Source of the DNA: Dehalococcoidia bacterium UBA1123
Lineage (GTDB): Bacteria > Chloroflexota > Dehalococcoidia > Lucifugimonadales > UBA1123
NCBI GenBank assembly: GCA_002313895.1
Contig: DCAW01000156.1
Span: 2,485-9,604, forward strand
Length of the DNA: 7,120 nucleotides
Reading direction: 5' to 3'
The notes beneath the pieces were generated by a model. The model had not been told where the DNA came from and searched no databases. It was given only the letters and a program-made list of their open reading frames with translations. Positions 1 to 5,487 of the stretch are shown here, piece after piece (within the stretch, counting starts at the first letter, position 1; every line of letters begins with the position of its first letter). The position numbers and the translations under genes were made by a program.

Positions 1-117
1 GAAGGCCCTACCCAAATCGAGATCGTCGGCAACGTGGAGGGAGGCGGAGTCACCGCCCTGAACTACAAGGTCCACGCCGTCCGGGAGCCGAATATCTCTA
101 TAGTGCAGAAGGACTGA
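1..117 (+). CDS. C-terminal end of an unrecognised protein (partial)
   Basis: Frame 1 is open from the window edge and gives 38 residues before TGA at 115-117. The piece has alternating hydrophobic residues (TQIEIVGNVEGGGVTALNYK, then KVHAVREPNISI), which suggests a beta-rich C-terminal edge. GC at third positions is high, as expected for a real gene here. I do not recognise the family from this short tail. It ends 186 bases before the mannonate dehydratase-like gene on the same strand. Because a good promoter lies in that gap, the two need not share a transcript. Confidence 0.6.
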   Translation, partial: EGPTQIEIVGNVEGGGVTALNYKVHAVREPNISIVQKD

Positions 118-240
118 CAGTCGTTCTCATCTGACATCTAGCAACTTGAAGACGATGTGCCTCACAGGCTGAAGCATTGTCACAACTCCACGGGTTGCGC
201 CGTGTCGATATCGTTCTAATTTTACGAAGCTCTGGAGAAA

Positions 241-269
241 TTGACACTGTCGCTTGCCCGGCGTAACGT
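241..269 (+). promoter_or_regulatory. Predicted sigma-70-type promoter for the mannonate dehydratase-like gene
   Basis: TTGACA at 241-246 is a perfect -35 box. Seventeen bases later, TAACGT at 264-269 matches the -10 consensus at first, second and last positions. Transcription would begin near 276 and leave a leader of about 28 bases before the ATG at 304, with the ribosome site inside it. The -35 match is seen directly; activity is inferred, and the -10 match is only moderate. Confidence 0.5.
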
Positions 270-288
270 CAGGGCACATCCCACCAAC

Positions 289-294
289 AGGAGA
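289..294 (+). promoter_or_regulatory. Ribosome binding site deciding the start at 304
   Basis: AGGAGA sits nine bases before the ATG at 304. The frame is open further upstream to a TTG at 241, but that TTG has no ribosome site and is itself the -35 box of the predicted promoter. The extra 21 residues it would add are unlike the family, so 304 is preferred. Confidence 0.7.
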
Positions 295-303
295 ACGATA
301 ACC

Positions 304-1266
304 ATGAGAGCCGGATTCGGACAGTTCAAAGAGGCCACGCCTGAGTACCTGAGATTCGCCGCACAGTATGGCGCTACGGACGTTCTGCTCAACAACGCCA
401 ATCTGCCCAACGTGAGAGGCACGTGGCAGCTTCATGATCTGGTCAAGCTCCGGCTGAGTGTCGAGGGCTACGGTCTCAGACTCTCGGCCCTAGAGAATGT
501 TCCCACCTCGTTCTACGACCACATTATGCTGAACGGGCCGCGTCGGGACGAGCAAATCGAGAACATGATCGTCACAGTCCGCAACATTGCGCGCGCCGGA
601 ATTCCGATTTTCGGTTACAACTGGATGCCCTCGATGGTCTGGCGCACCGAGCCTGCAATCATCAGGTGCGGGACCGTTGCCACCGCCTTCGATTACGAGG
701 AGGCCCAGAAGCTTCCCCTGACTCACGACCGCGAATACGACGAGGAGGAGATGTGGGGCAACCTGGAGTACTGGATCAGGATCATAACCCCTATCGCCGA
801 GGAGGAAGGCATCCGTCTGGGCATCCACCCCTGCGACCCGCCCGTCGAGAAGCTGGGAGGGATTCCTCAGCTTCTTCGGAGCTTCGAGTCCTACAGGCGA
901 CTTATCGAGATATACCCATCCGATAGCAATGCCATAGAGTTTTGCCAGGGGACGTTCTCCGAGATGCAGGGCGACGACATCTACGAGATGATCCGCTACT
1001 TCGGTGAGCGTCACAAGATAATGTACGTCCACTTCCGCAACGTGTCGGGCCAGGTTCCGAAGTTCCACGAGGAATTCATCAACACTGGCTACGTGGACAT
1101 GCACAAGGCCATGACCATATACAACGAGGTTAGGTTCGACGGCTTCTTCATCGACGATCACGTTCCCCAGACCTACCAGGACACCGAGTGGGGCCACCGA
1201 GGCCGCGCCTTCGCCAACGGCTACATCCAGGCCATGATCGAGGCGGTTACGAAGCAAGCGGGGTAG
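304..1266 (+). CDS. uxuA: Mannonate dehydratase-like protein (UxuA family)
   Basis: The product is 320 residues. It resembles UxuA, which removes water from D-mannonate to give 2-keto-3-deoxygluconate in cytoplasmic hexuronate breakdown. Family-like stretches are ENVP (64-67), RDEQIEN (81-87), the RNIARAGI segment (93-100), YNWMP (105-109) and HPCDPP (175-180). The metal ligands known for the family (His, Cys, His, Asp) appear to map to His175, Cys214, His243 and Asp285, followed by His286. It is shorter than E. coli UxuA (about 394 residues). After the Asp-His pair the family usually has a GY motif whose Tyr is thought to be catalytic; here the matching spot reads GHRGRA, so His298 may replace it. 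That alignment is by eye. The family is fairly certain, the exact substrate is not; another sugar acid is possible. The gene has its own promoter and no same-strand partner for over 1.4 kb downstream. Confidence 0.82.
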   Translation: MRAGFGQFKEATPEYLRFAAQYGATDVLLNNANLPNVRGTWQLHDLVKLRLSVEGYGLRLSALENVPTSFYDHIMLNGPRRDEQIENMIVTVRNIARAGIPIFGYNWMPSMVWRTEPAIIRCGTVATAFDYEEAQKLPLTHDREYDEEEMWGNLEYWIRIITPIAEEEGIRLGIHPCDPPVEKLGGIPQLLRSFESYRRLIEIYPSDSNAIEFCQGTFSEMQGDDIYEMIRYFGERHKIMYVHFRNVSGQVPKFHEEFINTGYVDMHKAMTIYNEVRFDGFFIDDHVPQTYQDTEWGHRGRAFANGYIQAMIEAVTKQAG

Positions 1267-1496
1267 CTGTTAGTCTTCAGCTATTATCGGACTACGCTTT
1301 AAGAATACGACATCCTCAGGCCCTTGGCCGACGCCAACGGGACGGCTGGATCGTTTTGGGCGACTCTCCGGGTTTCGGTATTGAGCACGATGAGGAAAAT
1401 TTAGAGGCGCGGGGTTGTGCAAGGTAGGCCCCAACGACTCCGATTCGTTGGGCGAATATTGAGCTTCGACATTCGTGGCTAAGCGACGATTCTCGC
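1267..1496. other. Non-coding gap after the mannonate dehydratase-like gene, with one short hairpin
   Basis: No credible gene is seen here; the short open frames lack ribosome sites and family likeness. One perfect 8-bp inverted repeat is present: 1430-1437 (CCCAACGA) pairs with 1445-1452 across a 7-base loop. It has no T-run on either side, so it is not a standard terminator. It could be a weak RNA structure, a protein-binding palindrome or chance. Confidence 0.35.
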
Positions 1497-1537
1497 AAAA
1501 AGAAAACCGGCCGCTGGAATGCCTCCAGCGGCCGGTT
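1497..1537 (-). terminator. Strong rho-independent terminator for the 73-residue gene
   Basis: A 14-bp perfect stem (1505-1518 with 1524-1537) closes a 5-base loop. Read on the - strand it runs into TTTTCTTTTT (1506-1497), the classic U-tract. The hairpin begins 18 bases after the stop codon of the gene at 1556-1777. On the + strand the bases after the stem are mixed (GTTATCG), so termination of the upstream + strand gene here would be weaker, though the stem could work both ways. Confidence 0.85.
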
Positions 1538-1555
1538 GTTATCGTGTTGTATATC

Positions 1556-1777
1556 CTAGCGGAGGCCCATCAGGTCGGCGTCGCTGTCGGTCTTGCCTCG
1601 CGCCGTCAGGTTCGCGCGGTGGTCTGCGTCCATTGAGGCGATCGACCCGGGGGAGGGGAAGTATATCTCTGCCAGTTCTCCAACTGAGTCCAATAACTCG
1701 GTGAACGGCCTCCACGCTGATCCCTTGTTCTCGTTGACTGCTGAACCGATGTTGGGGTTGATGGCCTTTGTTGCCAT
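1556..1777 (-). CDS. Small hypothetical protein, 73 residues
   Basis: I do not recognise this protein. The case that it is a real gene is strong: an AAGGAGA ribosome site lies 7 bases before the ATG, and a textbook terminator lies 18 bases after the stop. The product starts MATKAINPNIGSAVNENKGS and has a central WRPFTELLDSVGELAEIYF segment that could be an amphipathic helix. It ends in a polar, Asp-rich tail with HRANLT (54-59) and DSDADLMGLR. There is no signal peptide or membrane segment. The HRANLT tail recurs, at about 11 of 22 identical positions, at the end of the transposase fusion just upstream. This suggests a second, broken member of the same small family lay next to it. No function can be given. 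Confidence 0.68.
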   Translation of the reverse strand: MATKAINPNIGSAVNENKGSAWRPFTELLDSVGELAEIYFPSPGSIASMDADHRANLTARGKTDSDADLMGLR

Positions 1778-1784
1778 TTTGATG

Positions 1785-1791
1785 TCTCCTT
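1785..1791 (-). promoter_or_regulatory. Near-ideal ribosome binding site of the 73-residue gene
   Basis: On the - strand AAGGAGA is followed by a 7-base spacer (CATCAAA) and ATG. This is one of the best Shine-Dalgarno sites in the window and is the main reason to accept the small gene and its start. Confidence 0.75.
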
Positions 1792-1800
1792 CTTGTTGTC

Positions 1801-1823
1801 TGATTGGTTCGATGTTCAGGTCT
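1801..1823. repeat. Direct repeat copy 1 (23 bases)
   Basis: On the - strand this copy begins CCTGAACATCGAACCAATCA and lies in the leader of the 73-residue gene, just before its ribosome site. It matches copy 2 at about 20 of 23 positions and is exactly 90 bases away, so both are in the same reading frame (PEHRTNQT here, PEHRANLT in copy 2). Confidence 0.55.
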
Positions 1824-1832
1824 TTCCTGATT

Positions 1833-1910
1833 CTAGAAGGTTCCGATTCCGTTGAGTGTCGCGTCTACATTAGCTTTGTCTTCTCGGGTCAGATTGGCTC
1901 GATGCTCAGG
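1833..1910 (-). pseudogene. Remnant: C-terminal tail of a paralogue of the 73-residue protein, fused to a transposase
   Basis: The transposase frame continues without a stop past its recognisable end into PEHRANLTREDK and on to a TAG at 1833-1835. This tail matches the end of the neighbouring small protein: EHRANLT against DHRANLT, then Lys, Asp-Ala, Leu and Gly at matching places, with a similar distance to the stop. Synonymous codons differ widely, so this is not a recent copy. The simplest reading is that the IS, or a later deletion, replaced the front of a tandem paralogue and left its tail. The likeness is short and seen by eye. Confidence 0.45.
1888..1910. repeat. Direct repeat copy 2 (23 bases)
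   Basis: On the - strand this copy begins CCTGAGCATCGAGCCAATCT. It starts at the point where likeness to ISAs1 transposases stops, so the repeat and the junction coincide. Its partner is at 1801-1823. Confidence 0.55.
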
Positions 1911-2389
1911 GTTAGCTGTTATCTCATTGGACTTTTGATTCACTTTGGTCTGAGCCAATCGCTTGGTATTGGCTGACGCCCATGCATTCAACAAGTGGTT
2001 GGCAGCTTTGCCATTGGCGCTGTCTAAAGAACCCCTCGATGTCTTGCCATCTATGGCTAACACCTGGCCTTCGGTAAGCTGATGGACTGCCTTCACCAAC
2101 TCCATGAAACAGCGCTCGAACTCCCGGAGTTCAGCATGCTGAACACTCTGCCGAAAGTGTCGTGATAAGGCACTCCGTTGGGAAGGTTCAAAAACCTATC
2201 AAACCACTGACGCTTGGAATTACCGAATACCTCTATGTCTACCCAGTTATCTGCTCCACATATCACTGCGCATAACGCGATTGCCACTATGTCCATCAGC
2301 TCATGACGCTTGGTTCGGTCCACCCTCGGGAGAGGTAAATCTCCGAAGTGGACGCCAACCGTGCCTACCCACTCGTTCGTCGATGCCAT
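1911..2389 (-). pseudogene. ISAs1-family transposase, frameshifted and 3'-truncated
   Basis: The first frame (2389 down to about 2127) gives a typical ISAs1-type N-terminus: LPLPRVDRTKRHELMDI (17-33), IALCAVICGADNWVDIEVFG (37-56), then LPNGVPYHDTFGRVF (69-83). It then leaves frame and stops at 2093. The second frame picks up with REFERCF, MELVKAV and QVLAIDGKTSRGS, whose Asp is the first DDE-type catalytic acid, then AWAS and KSNEITA. Restoring one C near 2124-2127 would join the two frames as MLN-S-REFERCF. Full-length relatives are about 370 residues. Here the protein ends soon after NEITA, so the second Asp and the Glu of the triad are missing and it cannot be active. GGAG lies 9 bases before the ATG at 2389. 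It is now joined in frame to the small-protein tail below it. Confidence 0.85.
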
Positions 2390-2403
2390 GTCTCAAAACT
2401 CCA
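1911..2403 (-). mobile_element. Remnant of an ISAs1-family insertion sequence
   Basis: Only the start-proximal part of the element remains, with the transposase ribosome site at about 2399-2402. The 3' boundary is the sudden loss of transposase likeness at about 1911. The other boundary, upstream of 2389 on the - strand, cannot be placed. I found no convincing terminal inverted repeats or target duplication, as expected for a remnant that has lost one end. Confidence 0.65.
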
Positions 2404-2479
2404 CACATGATGGCGTCAATCCTGGCGCTTGTCTTAAACTTCGTTTTGATGCAATCGTCCTGGCCTTTCGAGCGTCTGC

Positions 2480-2507
2480 TTGACACCACCGATGCTGGAC
2501 ATATAAT
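2480..2507 (+). promoter_or_regulatory. Perfect consensus sigma-70-type promoter
   Basis: TTGACA at 2480-2485 and TATAAT at 2502-2507 are both exact consensus hexamers, separated by 16 bases. Transcription would start near 2514, leaving a leader of about 200 bases before the VOC gene at 2717. It points away from the IS remnant. Match and spacing are seen directly; activity and target gene are inferred. Confidence 0.6.
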
Positions 2508-2519
2508 TGGCCTCAGACG

Positions 2520-2609
2520 CGGAATGAATTCAGCGATGAGTTCAACGGACTGGAGGGCAGCCAGGCCCCAATTCCCGACGCTGCAGACGAAGAGTTCCCT
2601 CAATGGTGA
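2520..2609 (+). pseudogene. Possible 3' remnant of a lost gene
   Basis: In one + frame the 29 codons before TGA (2607-2609) give an acidic, low-complexity-free tail beginning RNEFSDEFNGLEGS and ending ADEEFPQW. Codon choice is like real genes nearby. Upstream the frame is soon closed by TGA near 2481, and no start with a ribosome site is present. It could be the broken end of a gene displaced by the IS, or chance. No family is recognised. Confidence 0.2.
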
Positions 2610-2716
2610 ATCAACCAGGCAGCAGATCATAGGCCGCCAGCAACACGGGCACTCTGTGCTTCAGGTTATTGTCCGATACTCGTCGAAACAAGCGTCATAT
2701 AGCAAGGAGGAGCGGC

Positions 2717-3073
2717 ATGGAATACGCCATCACCCACCTACACATGAGGTCGTCAGACCACCAAGGGTCGGCGGCATGGTTTGAAAAGCATTTTGGCGCC
2801 AAGATACTCTCGGCAAGGGAGGTCATGTTAGGGACAAAAACAGGGCGCATTGAAGTGGGATCCCCGGTCCGGCTCAACATTTCTTCTCAGCCCGCCAGGT
2901 CCTCTGGCGAACGGGCCATGGCTGAATTAAACACGCTTGGCCTCGAGCATTTCGGGTTGAGAATGGAGAAATTGGCGGCAGAGCGGGATAGTTTGGAGTT
3001 CCAGTCAGCTATGTATTCGTCTCAAAGATGTGCGGCAACATCAATACGAGCGTACCTAAGGGATTCGCTGTGA
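2717..3073 (+). CDS. VOC-family (glyoxalase/dioxygenase-like) protein, probably C-terminally truncated
   Basis: The ATG at 2717 follows AAGGAGG with a 6-base spacer, which settles the start; the frame upstream lacks such a site. The 118-residue product begins as a typical VOC domain: YAITHLHMRS (3-12), AAWFEKHFGAKIL (19-31), a VRLNISSQP strand (51-59) and LGLEHFGLRM (74-83). Two usual metal-ligand positions are His7 and His78. From about residue 97 the sequence (YSSQRCAATSIRAYLRDSL) no longer fits: the final strand with the metal-binding Glu, usually near an IEL motif, is absent. From about 3014 another + frame stays open to TAA at 3118-3120, but its product is not clearly VOC-like either. 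VOC proteins carry out isomerase, lyase or ring-opening reactions; the substrate cannot be told and this copy may be inactive. Confidence 0.7.
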   Translation: MEYAITHLHMRSSDHQGSAAWFEKHFGAKILSAREVMLGTKTGRIEVGSPVRLNISSQPARSSGERAMAELNTLGLEHFGLRMEKLAAERDSLEFQSAMYSSQRCAATSIRAYLRDSL

Positions 3074-3095
3074 TGTATCCGAATCCGGTCATGTC

Positions 3096-5321
3096 GTGGA
3101 TCGTGCCATGGACCGACTAATAGGGCGATACCAGATGCTGCCGAGGGCAGTGCCCTTCGAGGGCGAAACCCCCCTGGCGGTCGTTCGGCAAAAGATAGAT
3201 GAGCAGTCCCGGCGGTTGAGGGAGTTTCGCAGGGACCCGACCCGAAGGCTGGAGGGGGCGGTCGAGCGGTCCATGGCCCAGGGCCCGTGGCGACGGCGCC
3301 AGAGCACGGCGGAGGTGGCGCAGGCACCGCGCGCCGGGGCGCCCGGCCTGCCCCTGCCCGTAATTTCGCCACGCCGGGAGCCGAACCCGCAGCAGCAGCC
3401 TGCCACGCCACGCCGTACACCGTGTCGGCCATCCGTCACCTGGATGACCGTATGGGCCAACGCATGGCAGCGATCACGCGCCCGTCGATGGGCGCGGGCG
3501 GGCGGCACATTTGCGGTCCTCGTATTGGCGATGGGCATCGCGACCGCGTGCTCGGGCGAAGGAGACGAGGTGGGGGGTGTAATTGAAGTCACGCCAACCA
3601 TCCCCACACCAGAGACGCGAGAGGCACCGGCGCGCCCTTTGGCCATCGCTGCGCCGCCGGGATCGGCGCGATCTGGCCAGATCGCGTTCGTGTCCCGCCG
3701 GGATGGCGACACTGAGATATACGTGATGAACGCTGATGGCACCGGACAGACCCGGCTCACCAACAACCCTGCCAGCGAATCTGACCCCGCCTGGTCGCCC
3801 GACGGGACGAAGATCGCGTTCAGCTCCAACCGCGACGGCAACGATGAGATATACGTGATGAACCCCGACGGCTCGGGGCAGACCCGGCTCACCGAAAATC
3901 CTGCCCTCGATCGGGTCCCTGCCTGGTCGCCCAACGGCGCGAAGATCGCGTTCGTGTCCGGCCGGGACAACAACTCCGAGATATACGTGATGAACGCCGA
4001 CGGCACCGGACAGACCAGGCTCACCAACAACCCTGCCTTCGATTCTGACCCCGCCTGGTCGCCCGATGGCGCGAAGATCGCGTTCATGTCCTCCCGCGAC
4101 GGCAATGATGAGATATACGTGATGAACGCCGCCGGCACCGGACAGACCCGGCTAACCAACAATCCTGCCGAAGATTTTGATCCCGACTGGTCACCCTTCG
4201 GCGCGAAGATCGCATTCAGCTCCAACCGCGACAGTGGCTTTGAGATATACGTGACGAACGCCGACGGATCCGGAGAGACTAGGCTCACCGACAATTCTGA
4301 CCTCGATCGGGTTCCCGACTGGTCGCCCGACGGCGCGAAGATCGCGTTCATGTCCTCCCGCGACGGCAATGATGAGATTTACGTTATGACCGCCGACGGC
4401 ACCGGGCAGACCAGGCTCACCACCAACGAGGCCACGGATTCGTCCCCCGCCTGGTTACCGGATGCCTCAGCCATTGAAACGCCGCCGCCGTCCTTGGCAA
4501 CCTCTCCACCGGTCGCATCGACGGTCTCTGGCCACATCGCTTTCTTTTCCTCGCGCGACGGGAACCGTGAGATATACGTGATGAACGTCGACGGCACCGG
4601 CCAGACCCGGCTCAACAACAATCCCGCCTTCGATGTCGCTCCCACGTGGTCGCCCGACGGCGCGAAGATCGCGTTCCGGTCTGACCGCGACAAAAACGAT
4701 GAGATATACGTGATGAACGCTGACGGCTCCAGCGAGACTAGGCTCACCGACAATCCTGCTCGGGATTCTGACCCCGCGTGGTCGCCCATCGCTGGGAAGA
4801 TCGCATTCAGCTCCAGCCGCGACGGCAACTGGGAGGTATACGTGATGAACGCCGACGGCACCGGCCAGACCAACCTCACCAACAACTCTGCCCGCGATTT
4901 TGACCCCGCTTGGTCGCCCGACGGGGCGAAGATCGCATTCAGCTCCAACCGCGACGGCAACTTTGAGATATACGTGATGGAGGCCGACGGCACCGGCCAG
5001 ACCCGGCTAACCGACGATTCTGGCGCTGATTTGGACTCCACGTGGTCGCCCATCGGCGATAAGATCGCATTCAGCTCCAACCGCGACGACAACTTTGAGA
5101 TATACGTGATGGAGGCCGACGGCACCGGCCAGACCCGGCTAACCGACACTGTTGCCTTTGAACGGGTCCCTGCCTGGTCTCCTGACGGCGCGAAGATCGC
5201 TTTCGGCTCCAGCCGCGACGGCAACGATGAGATATACGTGATGGACGCCGACGGCTCGGGGCAGACCAGGCTCACAAACGATGCCGGCACTGATTCGGCC
5301 CCCGCCTGGTCGCCGAAGTGA
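3096..5321 (+). CDS. Predicted lipoprotein with twelve TolB/PD40 beta-propeller repeats
   Basis: From the GTG at 3096 the product is 741 residues. Residues 1-135 are Arg/Pro-rich and unrecognised. A hydrophobic stretch (137-149) ends in the lipobox-like IATAC, so Cys152 would be lipidated. A Pro/Thr-rich tether follows (about 160-193). Twelve PD40 repeats of the type KIAFxSxRDGNxEIYVMNAD, then GTGQTRL and AWSPDG, fill 194-456 and 479-740, split by a Pro/Ser/Thr linker. TolB-type propellers usually have six blades, so the two halves may be two whole propellers; a binding or scaffold role on the outer membrane face is inferred. The start is uncertain. No good ribosome site precedes 3096, 3108 or 3135. 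The ATG at 3444 would place Cys152 at residue 36 of a normal lipoprotein signal and may be the true start. The gene lies 22 bases after the VOC gene and could share its transcript. Confidence 0.8.
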   Translation: MDRAMDRLIGRYQMLPRAVPFEGETPLAVVRQKIDEQSRRLREFRRDPTRRLEGAVERSMAQGPWRRRQSTAEVAQAPRAGAPGLPLPVISPRREPNPQQQPATPRRTPCRPSVTWMTVWANAWQRSRARRWARAGGTFAVLVLAMGIATACSGEGDEVGGVIEVTPTIPTPETREAPARPLAIAAPPGSARSGQIAFVSRRDGDTEIYVMNADGTGQTRLTNNPASESDPAWSPDGTKIAFSSNRDGNDEIYVMNPDGSGQTRLTENPALDRVPAWSPNGAKIAFVSGRDNNSEIYVMNADGTGQTRLTNNPAFDSDPAWSPDGAKIAFMSSRDGNDEIYVMNAAGTGQTRLTNNPAEDFDPDWSPFGAKIAFSSNRDSGFEIYVTNADGSGETRLTDNSDLDRVPDWSPDGAKIAFMSSRDGNDEIYVMTADGTGQTRLTTNEATDSSPAWLPDASAIETPPPSLATSPPVASTVSGHIAFFSSRDGNREIYVMNVDGTGQTRLNNNPAFDVAPTWSPDGAKIAFRSDRDKNDEIYVMNADGSSETRLTDNPARDSDPAWSPIAGKIAFSSSRDGNWEVYVMNADGTGQTNLTNNSARDFDPAWSPDGAKIAFSSNRDGNFEIYVMEADGTGQTRLTDDSGADLDSTWSPIGDKIAFSSNRDDNFEIYVMEADGTGQTRLTDTVAFERVPAWSPDGAKIAFGSSRDGNDEIYVMDADGSGQTRLTNDAGTDSAPAWSPK
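3675..4463 (+). repeat. Six tandem 132-base PD40 repeats (first block)
   Basis: The Ile of the IAF motif recurs at residues 196, 240, 284, 328, 372 and 416 of the long protein, a strict 44-residue (132-base) step without gaps. Bases 4071-4114 (unit 4) and 4335-4378 (unit 6) are identical over 44 positions. Most variation falls in the segment after TRLT, before WSP. Confidence 0.9.
4530..5315 (+). repeat. Six tandem 132-base PD40 repeats (second block)
   Basis: The same Ile recurs at residues 481, 525, 569, 613, 657 and 701, again exactly 44 apart. The step between blocks is 65 residues, i.e. one unit plus a 21-residue linker. Bases 4929-5015 (unit 10) and 5061-5147 (unit 11) differ at one position in 87, which points to recent duplication or gene conversion. 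Confidence 0.9.
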
Positions 5322-5487
5322 TGGGCCGTCTAGAGATGTCACTCCGACTCACGCAAGGGCTTGTTGGAGCCCCCCTTCTCCACGAGACTTGCTGCCCCTG
5401 GCTGGCCTGGGCATGCACGGGCCGGAATTTATATTAGTGCTAACGTTTTATCAACACATCACGGCGGTCTAGCAACGTTTGCCGGCG

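Larger units (their letters stand above)
2404..2716. other. Gap without a convincing gene, between the IS remnant and the VOC gene
   Basis: Open frames exist on both strands but none has a good ribosome site or family likeness. The notable contents are a perfect consensus promoter (2480-2507, +) and a 29-codon run at 2520-2609 that reads like the acidic end of a protein. The last bases hold the ribosome site of the VOC gene (AAGGAGG, 2704-2710). The stretch may be old coding DNA broken by the IS event. Confidence 0.4.

Noticed and set aside
490..1257. A 255-residue - strand frame opposite the mannonate dehydratase-like gene
   Set aside because: The + strand protein has clear family motifs through this span. 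The antisense product shows no family likeness and no good ribosome site.
1593..1976. A 127-residue + strand frame
   Set aside because: It runs antisense to the small gene and the transposase tail, both of which have direct evidence (ribosome site, terminator, ISAs1 motifs). Its hydrophobic look comes from reading those genes backwards.
2301..2630. A 109-residue - strand frame across the gap and the transposase start
   Set aside because: It overlaps the transposase N-terminus in another frame, lacks a ribosome site and shows no recognisable motif.
2281..2784. A 167-residue + strand frame over the gap before the VOC gene
   Set aside because: It overlaps the transposase start on one side and the VOC start on the other, has no ribosome site, and its composition is unlike a folded protein.
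3089..4369. A 426-residue open frame on the - strand opposite the PD40 repeats
   Set aside because: The 132-base unit is a multiple of three, so a stop-free antisense frame in one unit repeats in all. The product is merely the mirrored repeat, has no ribosome site, and the + frame has clear PD40 motifs. The - frame at 4379-5290 is the same effect.
3675..5315. The regular repeats as a possible CRISPR array
   Set aside because: The units are 132 bases, fully coding and contiguous, with no short repeat/unique spacer pattern; they encode PD40 blades.
5357..5372. A small hairpin (GGGCT with AGCCC) after the lipoprotein gene as a terminator
   Set aside because: The stem is only five base pairs and is followed by C-rich sequence rather than a T-run, so it is not convincing on either strand.
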